64,000 nt of DNA from Lachnospiraceae bacterium (lineage in GTDB: Bacteria > Bacillota > Clostridia > Lachnospirales > Lachnospiraceae), in contig JAFYCS010000003.1 of the NCBI GenBank assembly GCA_017539565.1, forward strand, positions 1 to 64,000. Direction: 5' to 3'. The first letter of the stretch is position 1, and every line of letters begins with the position of its first letter. Shown piece by piece: positions 25,446-34,082 of this stretch. Under the pieces are notes generated by a model. The model was not told the DNA's origin. It made no database searches and was given only the letters and a program-made list of their open reading frames with translations. The translations under genes were made by a program, and so were the position numbers.

Positions 25446-26507
25446 TTACTTTAACTTCTGTGCCATACCGTCGGGATCGACCGCATACTGTACTGCCATA
25501 TCCCTGGTGATCTTTCCTTCCTGGAAGAGCTGCGTCAGTGACGCATCCATACTGATCATACCCAGTTTAGCATTGGTCTGCATAACGGAAAGCAGCTGAT
25601 GTGACTTACCTTCACGGATAAGCGCACGTACTGCAGAGTTTGCGATCATAACTTCGAAAGCGGCGCAACGTCCCATACCGTCTGCAGTAGGGATCAGCTG
25701 CTGGGAGATAACGGCTTCAAGCACGTTAGCCAGCTGTACACGGATCTGCTGCTGCTGATGGGGCGGGAATACGTCGATGATACGGTCGACGGTAGATGCC
25801 GCACCGATGGTATGCAGTGTGGAAAGCACCAAGTGACCGGTTTCTGCTGCGGTTACCGCAACTGATATTGTCTCAAAGTCACGCATCTCACCGACGAGGA
25901 TAACATCGGGATCCTCACGGAGGGCTGCACGAAGTGCATTTGCATATGTCATGGAATCAAAACCTATCTCACGCTGATTGACCATTGAAGTCTTGTGAAG
26001 ATGCAGATACTCGATAGGGTCCTCAAGTGTAATGATATGAGCATCTCTGTGCTCATTGATCATGTTGATGATAGATGCAAGAGAGGTTGACTTACCGGAA
26101 CCGGTAGGTCCTGTAACCAATATAAGTCCTCTCTTTCTGGTATATAATTCAACGAATGCCTCAGGCAGACCCAGCTGTTCGGGGTTAGGCACCACGGTAT
26201 TAACGGTTCGCATAGCCATGGCAACCGATCCACGCTGGCGGAATGCATTAACACGGTAACGTCCGATAGGATCCACTGCAAAGGACATATCCAGCTCACC
26301 CTTGCTGTTGAAGATCTCACGCTGATGGTCAGTCGTAATAGACAAAAGAATCTCAAGAGTATCATCCGCGGTCATGACCGGGAACTGTTCCATACGCACC
26401 AAGTGGCCGTTCACACGCATCATGGGCGGAAGCGAAACGGTCAGATGGATATCGGAGGCTTTCGCCTGCTGCGCCACCAAAAGTACATCGTTGATTCTGA
26501 TAGACAT
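25446..26507 (-). CDS. pilT: pilus retraction ATPase PilT
   Basis: Hexameric motor that disassembles the pilus and drives twitching motility and DNA or surface pull-in. 353 residues, the typical PilT length. It starts in PilT fashion (LVAQQAKASDIHLTV) and has Walker A GPTGSGKSTS (Lys139), Walker B DVILVGEMRDFETI, the His box ETGHLVLSTLHT and the PilT-specific C-terminal region with a MISMDASL helix in place of AIRNLIRE-type tails. No zinc motif, which separates it from PilB. It leads the operon, so a retractable, probably motile pilus is expected. Confidence 0.97.
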   Translation of the reverse strand: MSIRINDVLLVAQQAKASDIHLTVSLPPMMRVNGHLVRMEQFPVMTADDTLEILLSITTDHQREIFNSKGELDMSFAVDPIGRYRVNAFRQRGSVAMAMRTVNTVVPNPEQLGLPEAFVELYTRKRGLILVTGPTGSGKSTSLASIINMINEHRDAHIITLEDPIEYLHLHKTSMVNQREIGFDSMTYANALRAALREDPDVILVGEMRDFETISVAVTAAETGHLVLSTLHTIGAASTVDRIIDVFPPHQQQQIRVQLANVLEAVISQQLIPTADGMGRCAAFEVMIANSAVRALIREGKSHQLLSVMQTNAKLGMISMDASLTQLFQEGKITRDMAVQYAVDPDGMAQKLK

Positions 26508-26584
26508 TATTATACCCTCTCTTTGGATTATTTGCTAAATCTCCCCGCGCGTAAGCTAAACGCGTGCCGATACTCAACAGAGCT

Positions 26585-26614
26585 ATTATATCAAACTACG
26601 CCCCAAAGTGTAAA
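26585..26614 (-). promoter_or_regulatory. promoter of the pilT-pilB-pilC operon
   Basis: Minus-strand TTTACA (26609-26614), 18-base spacer, extended -10 TGATATAAT (TATAAT at 26585-26590). It begins directly after the stop of the BCCT gene, with no terminator between. The leader of about 70 bases contains a CGCGT/ACGCG hairpin. Confidence 0.75.
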
Positions 26615-26622
26615 GATAAAAA

Positions 26623-28173
26623 TCAAAAATTCTTCCGTCCCTTCTCTTTCATATATTCCCCTGCATCCTTGATAAAGCTCCAGATCATCAGGATCATGAT
26701 GATCCCTATGGGGAATGCGCTGATTATACTGACGGACTGGATGTTGTTCATGCTGCTCTCGCTGAATACCAAAGCCACCGGCAGAACGATGAGCAGGATG
26801 CACCACAGCAGTGCGATCATCGTATGCGGCTTTTCATCCGGTCCCAGTTTCTTATAGCTGTAGCAGGCCGCCGTATATGCGATAGAATCAAAACTCGTGG
26901 CATAGAACGCTATCATGCAGACCATTATCCATACCATAAACACTCTGCTTCCCGGCATTGTCCGGATGATGTCGATGATCAGCGCATACAGATCTCCCCC
27001 TTCTTCATAACGAGCGATAAAGTCTGCGGCACCGGCTGCCTGCAGGCCCAGGCTGTGATTACCCAGGACTATAAAAGAGCTGATCGTCGATCCCACCCCA
27101 AAGATATATCCGCCCAGTATCGTCTGCTTAACAGTCCTTCCTCTGCTTATATTCCCGATAAAGAAAGGTGCTGCGATACACCAGACCATCCAGTATGCCC
27201 AGTAATATATGGTCCAGTCCTGCGGAAAGCTGTTTGTCCTGGCCGGATCCATATAAGTGGCAAGCCCTACAAAGTTCTGGATCATCCTGCCAAGGGATTC
27301 CACTCCGTTTTCAACGATAAATCTGCCCTGTCCCCCGATGAGCAGGAAAGCGATCTGTACGCCAAAGAACAGATAGATACACAATTTGGCAAGAAAACTG
27401 ATCCCCTTAAATCCGTGCAGGACCGCATAAGTATATACCGCGCAGGTAATAAGAAGGATGATGATCGTAACGGCAGTACGTGAGATCTCAATCCCAAACA
27501 GCGTAACGATGATCTCCGCCATCAGCGGCGTTGCAACCGAGAAGGTGGTTGCCGTACCTGCGAGCAGTGCAAACAGTGCAAAAAGATCTATCACACGCCC
27601 GGCAAGCCCATGTGCATTCTTCTCCCCTATAACAGGAAGGCATGCTTCACTGTATCTCTGCTTGTCCCTTTTCCTGCAATGCACCATAAAGCCGAATGCA
27701 ACAGCCAGGACAAGATAAAATGACCACGGGATAAAACTCCAGTGAAACAAAGGAAATACTCCTGCCCATTCGGTAATATTACCTCCCATCCGGGCAATAT
27801 GAGGATTGGTGGCATACATCACCCACTCAGCAAAACTGTAGAAAAGGATATCCGCCGCCAGACCGCAGGTAAACATCATCGCTCCCCAGGTAAAGAAATT
27901 ATATTTCGGCTTTTCATCCGGCTCTCCTAAAACAATATTACCGTACTTTGAAAATGACAGGAAAACGGATATTGCCAGGAAACCGATCCCTATAATGATA
28001 TAGTAACTGCCGATAGTATCTCCGAAGAAAAACCGTATCTGCGATATCACTTCATTTGCCTGATCCGGAAAAATAAACAGATACACCGCCAGGGACATAA
28101 TGAGGATAAACGGCACCAGAGTGATCATCCAGTCGATCCTGCTTTTGTCGGCAACTTTTTGTTTTTCTTTCAT
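26623..28173 (-). CDS. BCCT-family choline/betaine-type transporter
   Basis: Secondary transporter for quaternary-amine compounds in the cytoplasmic membrane. 516 residues and about 12 helices. BCCT signatures: the Trp-rich helix WTIYYWAYWMVWCIAAPFF, followed by IGNISRGRTVKQ (~residue 340), and early FFTWGAMMFTCGLAADIL. Because it follows a cytidylyltransferase and a choline-kinase-type fusion in one operon, choline is the best guess for its substrate; here it would do the work of LicB, which belongs to a different family in Haemophilus and pneumococcus. AGGGG site eight bases before ATG 28173. Last gene of the lepA-hemW string. Confidence 0.92.
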   Translation of the reverse strand: MKEKQKVADKSRIDWMITLVPFILIMSLAVYLFIFPDQANEVISQIRFFFGDTIGSYYIIIGIGFLAISVFLSFSKYGNIVLGEPDEKPKYNFFTWGAMMFTCGLAADILFYSFAEWVMYATNPHIARMGGNITEWAGVFPLFHWSFIPWSFYLVLAVAFGFMVHCRKRDKQRYSEACLPVIGEKNAHGLAGRVIDLFALFALLAGTATTFSVATPLMAEIIVTLFGIEISRTAVTIIILLITCAVYTYAVLHGFKGISFLAKLCIYLFFGVQIAFLLIGGQGRFIVENGVESLGRMIQNFVGLATYMDPARTNSFPQDWTIYYWAYWMVWCIAAPFFIGNISRGRTVKQTILGGYIFGVGSTISSFIVLGNHSLGLQAAGAADFIARYEEGGDLYALIIDIIRTMPGSRVFMVWIMVCMIAFYATSFDSIAYTAACYSYKKLGPDEKPHTMIALLWCILLIVLPVALVFSESSMNNIQSVSIISAFPIGIIMILMIWSFIKDAGEYMKEKGRKNF

Positions 28174-28190
28174 AGAACATCCCCTCTCTT

Positions 28191-28913
28191 TTATTTTCTG
28201 TATTTTCCGTATGCATCATCTACCCTTATAAGTTCATCCAGATCGTCTATCTCAACGATATCATCTTTCTTCATCGGTCTTATCCCAAGCTTATACTCCT
28301 TAAAATGACGGAACATAACGACATCATCCCAGTATATATCACGGTTTCCCGCTTCAAATTCGTACTCCACATGCTCCCGCAGCTTTTTTCCGTCCCCGGC
28401 GCTCCAGCGCGAAACCGAATACAGCTGCCAGCCGCGCGCCCCACCGGTGCGCGAACAGCTTATGACGCGCCCGTTTTCTACCTCCATAAGCCATTCATCC
28501 GTTCTGCCCTCACACCAGACCGCATTATACCCCGACATTTCAAATAAAGGATCAAGGGCTGAAGTGTTATAGATCATCTGATCGCCATCCAGGATGATGC
28601 AGTCTTCAAGATGTCCGCGCGCCATATACAGGGAACTTATATTATTGCAGCTGTCATAATACGGATTATCTATTATCGTTATGCCGGGCTTTGTGCACGC
28701 CCACTCATAGAACTGTTCTTTCAGATGCCCGACAACCACATATATCTCTTCTATCCCGTTTATGCGCAGTCCTTCGACGACCGTATCGATCATCCGTCTT
28801 CCCCCGACCTTAACAAGCGGTTTGGGGATCTCAAATGTCAGCGGCTGCATACGCGTACCTTTTCCCGCAGCCATTATGACCGCGCGTTTTACCATATGTA
28901 CCTGCTCCGTCAC
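28191..28913 (-). CDS. LicC-like CTP:phosphocholine cytidylyltransferase
   Basis: Nucleotidyltransferase of 240 residues that would turn phosphocholine and CTP into CDP-choline. The signature is AVIMAAGKGTRMQPLTFEIPK (given here in parts: AAGKGTRM and PKPLVKVGG), with the metal-binding ILDGDQMIY and a LicC-like NNISSLYMA stretch. The GTG at 28913 overlaps the previous stop (GTGA) and has AGGAGG eight bases away; ATG 28895 (MVKRAVIMAAG) with GGAG is a possible alternative. The fold and the NNISSLYM phrase agree with LicC; other nucleotidyl substrates cannot be ruled out from sequence alone. Confidence 0.87.
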   Translation of the reverse strand: MTEQVHMVKRAVIMAAGKGTRMQPLTFEIPKPLVKVGGRRMIDTVVEGLRINGIEEIYVVVGHLKEQFYEWACTKPGITIIDNPYYDSCNNISSLYMARGHLEDCIILDGDQMIYNTSALDPLFEMSGYNAVWCEGRTDEWLMEVENGRVISCSRTGGARGWQLYSVSRWSAGDGKKLREHVEYEFEAGNRDIYWDDVVMFRHFKEYKLGIRPMKKDDIVEIDDLDELIRVDDAYGKYRK

Positions 28914-30682
28914 TCCTTACTCCTCCTGTCAAGCTCCATCTCTTCCCGGGCATAAGCATAAAAATCCTTTGCATAACGGTATTGTTTAAGCCCGTATTCC
29001 CCGAATTCGACACCCAGGGTACTCTTATATTCCGTCCAGTTAGACCACAGAAGTCCGCAGGCTGCCACATAACAATAGATCTTTGCCCTGATCATATGAG
29101 GCGGCTCGCAGCCGAAGTATATATCCATGAGCCTGTCGATCTGTTTTTTATCGAAATAGCTGTATATCGAAAACATGGCCAGATCCACATGCGGATCCTG
29201 CATTCCGGAATACTCCCAGTCCGTAAGCTGCAGTTTCTCCCCGCCTTCAGTCTGATAAAACAGGAAATTATCCGGAACGGCATCTATATGTGTCAGGCAC
29301 CGGTCTTTAGGCTGTTCTTCGACATAACCCTTCAGACTGAATACATTTTGCTTTGTTTTATCATAATCCCTGTATGCCGAAGGGACACCGTTCCATAACT
29401 TCTCATAAAAAAGTATCTGGCCAAAGATATCAAACTCATGCCCAACCTGCAGTTTCCGCGAATGCATCTCCTTTAGTTTTTCCATACACCGGCACAGATC
29501 TTCTTCGGATGCTGCATCGCATACTCTCACTCCCTCCAGATATTCTGTGATCTTATATCCGTTTACGGGATCGATATATACGGGATCATCACAAAAGCCA
29601 TAGCCTTTTATGGCTTTATATACTTCTGCCTCCTGCCGGCGGTTTATAAGCCTGTCCGTTCCTTCTCCCGGTATCCTCATGATATATTTCCGGTCCCTTA
29701 ACGTAAACAGGAACGATCTGTTAGTCATACCCTTTTTCAGGACCGTGATGTCTCTGATCTCTTTTGTAGTGCATGATAATACTCCGGCTATAGTATCCAG
29801 AGCATCCGATCTGAGATGATCCGAATCCCCATCCAGTTTACGCAGCTGTTCATAAGTATCGATCTCCGACACATCGGAAGCCTGCACGACTTTTGCCGCA
29901 AGAGACATCTTCCCTCCGCTGTATAGTGCAGCCTCCCAGAAATCATCATCATGTCCGGCGCCGGATGCCATTTCTTTGATCTTATCCCTTATCTCCTGCG
30001 CGTCCCCCGCCAAAATATATGCTATCCCTATCATTGCATTGCCGCTGCTGTTCTCCGGTATCGAAACCAGCTCCATCTTCCGGTTCACACGGACATCCGA
30101 TCTGATGTCAGCAGCATCACTCACCATGTACCATGAGTACATCTCCGTCAGGGAAAAGGGATTATGAGCAGCCCATACATCGCACGGAACGATATATGTA
30201 TTCGATATCCCGCCGGCGGCAAGAGCCAGCGAATGCAGATTGTTTTTGTCGGCATAATCCGTATTGACAACGAGTTTAACACCATACTTATCTATGAGAT
30301 GATCGAACCTTTCTTTCATAAAACCGACGACTATGGTAATATCTGTCACATTAACCTCATGAAGCTGTCTGATCAGCCTTTCAACCAGCGGCTCACCTTT
30401 TACCGCCAGCAGTCCTTTGGGTGTCATGGCATTTATAGGCACCATTCTCATTCCCACACCGGCTGCCAGTATTATCGCATTCGCAGGTCTGTTCTTCTCT
30501 ATCTCTTCAATACCTTTTGAAGTCAGTCTCATATCGTTGCTTATATAGCCCTGACCGGTCAGATACTTTAAGGATCTGTTCACCACCCCCAGAGAATGAC
30601 CGGAAGACTCAGCCAGAATGCGCTGACTGACAAAAGGTTCTTTATATATCGTTTTTAATATGTCAGATTCTTGTATGTTCAC
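28910..30682 (-). CDS. winged-helix / nucleotidyltransferase / choline-kinase three-domain fusion
   Basis: About 590 residues in three parts. Residues 1-65 are a winged helix (SQRILAESSGHSLGVVNRSL, then RLTSKGIEEIE). Residues ~70-290 form a nucleotidyltransferase (AIILAAGVGMRMVPINAM, TPKGLLAVKGEPL). Residues ~310-585 are a LicA/APH-type kinase with HIDAVPDN as catalytic loop (~465) and LTDWEYSG as metal site. It would phosphorylate choline and possibly also activate it. I put the start at GTG 30682, seven bases from AAGGAGG; ATG 30688 is only one base from that site. The two enzymatic parts match lic1 functions; the DNA-binding-type head is unexplained. It follows the CDP-glycerol-type gene after a 50-base gap and overlaps the LicC-like gene. 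Confidence 0.85.
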   Translation of the reverse strand: MNIQESDILKTIYKEPFVSQRILAESSGHSLGVVNRSLKYLTGQGYISNDMRLTSKGIEEIEKNRPANAIILAAGVGMRMVPINAMTPKGLLAVKGEPLVERLIRQLHEVNVTDITIVVGFMKERFDHLIDKYGVKLVVNTDYADKNNLHSLALAAGGISNTYIVPCDVWAAHNPFSLTEMYSWYMVSDAADIRSDVRVNRKMELVSIPENSSGNAMIGIAYILAGDAQEIRDKIKEMASGAGHDDDFWEAALYSGGKMSLAAKVVQASDVSEIDTYEQLRKLDGDSDHLRSDALDTIAGVLSCTTKEIRDITVLKKGMTNRSFLFTLRDRKYIMRIPGEGTDRLINRRQEAEVYKAIKGYGFCDDPVYIDPVNGYKITEYLEGVRVCDAASEEDLCRCMEKLKEMHSRKLQVGHEFDIFGQILFYEKLWNGVPSAYRDYDKTKQNVFSLKGYVEEQPKDRCLTHIDAVPDNFLFYQTEGGEKLQLTDWEYSGMQDPHVDLAMFSIYSYFDKKQIDRLMDIYFGCEPPHMIRAKIYCYVAACGLLWSNWTEYKSTLGVEFGEYGLKQYRYAKDFYAYAREEMELDRRSKE

Positions 30683-30733
30683 GAACATTCCTCCTTTTTA
30701 TTCTCGTGAACCGGTGTACAAAAAAACAACAGC

Positions 30734-31957
30734 CTATACAGATAAGCGCTCATATGTTTTCATCATATAATCGGCTATCATCTCTGCACTCTTTCCCTCA
30801 TTGGCCCAGGCAGTCTTTTTCATCTTTGCCCTCTCATCTGCGATCTCTTTTGATGAAACAAGGTTATCTATCATACTTTTCAATTCCGGAAGATCTTCCT
30901 CCCTTAACTTGACACCTGTTTTCTTCAGTGCCCCCACTTCCCAGCGTTCCTCGCCGGTCCATGCTATATCATATTGTGAATTATCAAACTCCACATCCGC
31001 ATATATCACCGGTCTGTCAAACACCAGCATATAGTCCCAGATGATCGATGAAAAATCCGAGATCATTATATCCGAACGGTTAAGCGCATCAAAATTGTCA
31101 TTGTCTAAGTTCCAATGCAGTTTATCATTTTCCTGATATTTGTTCATCAGCGCATCCATCATTGCCTTCTCCGAAGTTATTGACTGCGGATGCGGGCGTA
31201 TGATCACATTATACCCTGTAGCTGTCAGCGCATCAATGATCTTTTCTCCGAATCTGCTCAGGATCGCATTTTTCCCCCATGAAGGAGCGAGCAGAATGGT
31301 GAATTCCCCGTCATCATCTCTTTTTTCATTCCGGCTTCTGGCTAAAAGATTATCGATATGCGGCTCTCCCACCACCACGATCTCCTTTGCGGCTTCATTC
31401 CATATCTTTTCCATCTGCCTTAACTCGCCGACCTGGCGCTCCCCTGCCGTCAGCACCGCGTCAAAAGAGTTAAGCCCGAACATCTTATATCCTCTGGCAT
31501 CTCCCGCGCCATGAATAAGATGCACGTACCATCCGGTATCCCGGGATCTTTTCCACTGATAAACATCCAGGCCGGGAGTGGTCGCTATACAGATTCCCGC
31601 GTTCATCCGGTTAAGACGTACGGAGGCAGCGTTGATATTCCCTATATACTCAGTTTTGACATATTTATAATCCATGTCCAGAGCCGGATCATCTTTAGAA
31701 CAGGTCCAATATACTATCTCCGTTTCCCTGCTTTCAAATAAATCACATACGGATCTGAACATTTCCCAGTATCTTTTATCATCCGAAAAGATAACATAAG
31801 GTATCCTTTTCTTTTCCACGACCCCGCTTTTCCCTCCGGAGAGCCAGATCTTAAGCCAGATAAGCAGTTTCTGGGCAAAGAAATAAACGGTGGTGACCAG
31901 CCCCATCGCCACAGCAAACATCATGCTTCCCGTTCCGGGATCAATATACAAAAGCAT
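30734..31957 (-). CDS. CDP-glycerol glycerophosphotransferase-like (TagB/TagF family)
   Basis: Enzyme of teichoic-acid type that adds glycerol phosphate (or a related polyol or choline phosphate) from a CDP donor to a polymer. 407 residues: an N-terminal membrane helix (SMMFAVAMGLVTTVYFFAQ), then a GT-B fold with the family motifs HLIHGAGDARGY, LLAPSWGKNA, VIIRPHPQS and SDIMISDFSSIIWDYM. The His in HGAGD and the HPQ segment match the catalytic and phosphate-binding sites of TagF. Six bases after the membrane-protein stop; GGAGG is part of that stop region. A polymerase, priming or decorating role cannot be told apart here. Confidence 0.88.
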   Translation of the reverse strand: MLLYIDPGTGSMMFAVAMGLVTTVYFFAQKLLIWLKIWLSGGKSGVVEKKRIPYVIFSDDKRYWEMFRSVCDLFESRETEIVYWTCSKDDPALDMDYKYVKTEYIGNINAASVRLNRMNAGICIATTPGLDVYQWKRSRDTGWYVHLIHGAGDARGYKMFGLNSFDAVLTAGERQVGELRQMEKIWNEAAKEIVVVGEPHIDNLLARSRNEKRDDDGEFTILLAPSWGKNAILSRFGEKIIDALTATGYNVIIRPHPQSITSEKAMMDALMNKYQENDKLHWNLDNDNFDALNRSDIMISDFSSIIWDYMLVFDRPVIYADVEFDNSQYDIAWTGEERWEVGALKKTGVKLREEDLPELKSMIDNLVSSKEIADERAKMKKTAWANEGKSAEMIADYMMKTYERLSV

Positions 31958-31963
31958 TTATAT

Positions 31964-34072
31964 TTACCTCCAGAACTCTATCGCTTTAGCTATATCCATA
32001 TATGCTTCAGGATTAACATCCTTAAGATAGTTCAGCCCCTCCGTGCCATAAGTCAGGCCGCTCACCACTGCCGCCAGCACGACCAGCACGATCAATACTA
32101 TCCTCCGGATCCGTACAGACGGCTTCTTTATCTCCGATGATGCAAAACATAATATCCCGCATACCAGAGCCAGAGCGGCAAAAGGCGCTATATCCATACG
32201 GTATCTGTCCATCAGGCCGCCCATCGCCGCCGTTATTGCCGCCAATACCGGTACGAGTACGATAGCCGTGATCCCGGTCCATTTAAGCTCTGTTGTTTTT
32301 CCTTTTTGGGTTTTGACAAAACATGCAAATGCAAGGAACAATACAGGATAGAGCATATATATACCGCCGGTCGAAGGATGACTCGCCAGCAGATTGGGAT
32401 TGCTCCATTCCAAAGAGCTTCTGTCAAGATAAGGATAGAAGCCGGTAAGATGAGGCAGTCTGAACAGATAGTAAAAGATCCCGGCTCCTGCTGCCGTCAG
32501 ATTAAACCCGGCATTTGACAGGAATGCAAAAGTCAGATTCTTCATTGCACCGAAATCAAAGGGCGATCCGAACCTGAGCGCGTTATAAAGCATCAGGCCC
32601 GCCGCGACTATGATATAAGGTATGGCAAAAACAACACAGTTTGCTATATTTAATCTGTACTTCCCGTCACGCTTCTCAAATAACAGATGCAAAATGAACG
32701 GCAGGGTGCAGGCCGCCCCCAGGACGAGCTGGGGTCTGCATCCCGCAATAAATGCCATTAAAAGACTGCTGAAGCAAAGCAGTATCCTGCCCTTTTTTGT
32801 ATTCTCCGCATCCAGTGCATCCGCAGCCGACAGGCCAAGTGCCATTCCGAAAAGAAAACAGTCTATCGCAGCCAGCATAGGCGCATAATAATTACTTGCA
32901 TCTCCCATAGCCGCCGGTAATGAAAGCAGTGATGCCGCTCCCAGCCATATCAGCACTGCCGGTCCCAGCGCTACAGTGCTTCGATATCTCCTGATAAGGT
33001 TCTTTATTACCAGCCATAAGCCCATATAGCACAACAGCAGCATGACCGTCATAGCCACCCATCCCGGTATATCGCTGCCGGTGATGAGGTACCACGGCAG
33101 GTAAAGGAGCAGGCAGGGGATAACGCCGAAATAAATATAATACTTTCCTTCATAGAAGGCATAATCCAGCTGAAAAGGCGCCTCTGCTTCTTCCCTTGCA
33201 ACAGGATCATAAGGATCTTCCAATGCCAGAAGCTCTACAGACGGTTCGATATCCAGATACAGCTGTCCTTTAGCCAGCGCCCTGGCAAGATCCGTATACG
33301 GATGAAATGCATTTTCGCTCTGAATGAACACACTGCTCTTACTGAGCATTACAGGCGTAAATACGGCAAGTGCCAGCAGCACGGCAAGTGATAAAGCTAT
33401 ATATACGCGTTTCATCTTCCCTTTATCATCAAGCAGGCTGTCGGTCCATACAAAAGATTTTTCCCTCATATGGTACAAAAACGCCAGAAACATAAATACC
33501 GCAACAGCTCTCAAGGATATGAAGTGCATCGGTACTCTGGTATTTAAGCTCAACCCCTCTAAGTGAAGCGTACTTCCTTTTACTCCCGAAAGCTGTATAG
33601 TCAGCATCTGCGTATCTTTTTTATACGGAAGATTTATGATATCCCATCTTCCTTCCTTTCCGTACAGCATGCGCTCACGCAAGATGGTATTATCCGCCTC
33701 TCCGCTTAACATGACCGTAGCCTTCACGGAAGTGGAATTGATAAAAGCATACGGAGTCCGCATATACCCCCACCAGGTTTCATTGCCGTCAGTACAGCTC
33801 ACCTTTAAAGCGATGTTTTTAAGCTTTATGCCGCTGTCCTTGATCGAAAACTGCAAAAAAGCTCCGTTTTCACCGCTGTCCAGTATCACACTGCCGTCTT
33901 CGAGTTGTTCCTTCACCCCTTCATAACTGCAGTAATCGAGCGGTACCACCACTTCATTTTCATTCACGGTGGTGAAACACTGATAATTGAATATGAACAG
34001 CTCCGCCATTACAGCCAGAAGTATGAACATTATCATATTCACTATGATCTTATTGAGAAAATTATCTTTCAT
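31964..34072 (-). CDS. large polytopic membrane protein, GT-C type, paralogue of the next gene
   Basis: 702 residues from ATG 34072, which has AGGA just upstream and follows the preceding stop by ten bases; a longer frame to 34135 would overlap that gene by 53 bases. One N-terminal helix, a ~140-residue beta-rich outer domain (NEVVVPLDYCSYEGVKEQL), then about ten to twelve helices with outer-loop phrases PYTDLARALAKGQLYLDIEPS, YYIYFGVIPCLLLYLP and LMAFIAGCRPQL. These phrases recur in the upstream paralogue. No named family is certain; the layout suggests a lipid-linked glycosyl- or glycerolphosphate-type transferase of the GT-C class. Confidence 0.75.
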   Translation of the reverse strand: MKDNFLNKIIVNMIMFILLAVMAELFIFNYQCFTTVNENEVVVPLDYCSYEGVKEQLEDGSVILDSGENGAFLQFSIKDSGIKLKNIALKVSCTDGNETWWGYMRTPYAFINSTSVKATVMLSGEADNTILRERMLYGKEGRWDIINLPYKKDTQMLTIQLSGVKGSTLHLEGLSLNTRVPMHFISLRAVAVFMFLAFLYHMREKSFVWTDSLLDDKGKMKRVYIALSLAVLLALAVFTPVMLSKSSVFIQSENAFHPYTDLARALAKGQLYLDIEPSVELLALEDPYDPVAREEAEAPFQLDYAFYEGKYYIYFGVIPCLLLYLPWYLITGSDIPGWVAMTVMLLLCYMGLWLVIKNLIRRYRSTVALGPAVLIWLGAASLLSLPAAMGDASNYYAPMLAAIDCFLFGMALGLSAADALDAENTKKGRILLCFSSLLMAFIAGCRPQLVLGAACTLPFILHLLFEKRDGKYRLNIANCVVFAIPYIIVAAGLMLYNALRFGSPFDFGAMKNLTFAFLSNAGFNLTAAGAGIFYYLFRLPHLTGFYPYLDRSSLEWSNPNLLASHPSTGGIYMLYPVLFLAFACFVKTQKGKTTELKWTGITAIVLVPVLAAITAAMGGLMDRYRMDIAPFAALALVCGILCFASSEIKKPSVRIRRIVLIVLVVLAAVVSGLTYGTEGLNYLKDVNPEAYMDIAKAIEFWR

Positions 34073-34082
34073 GATATCCTGA

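Noticed and set aside
26824..27483. 219-codon plus-strand frame inside the BCCT gene
   Set aside because: Antisense to a clear transporter gene; composition typical of a reverse-frame shadow.
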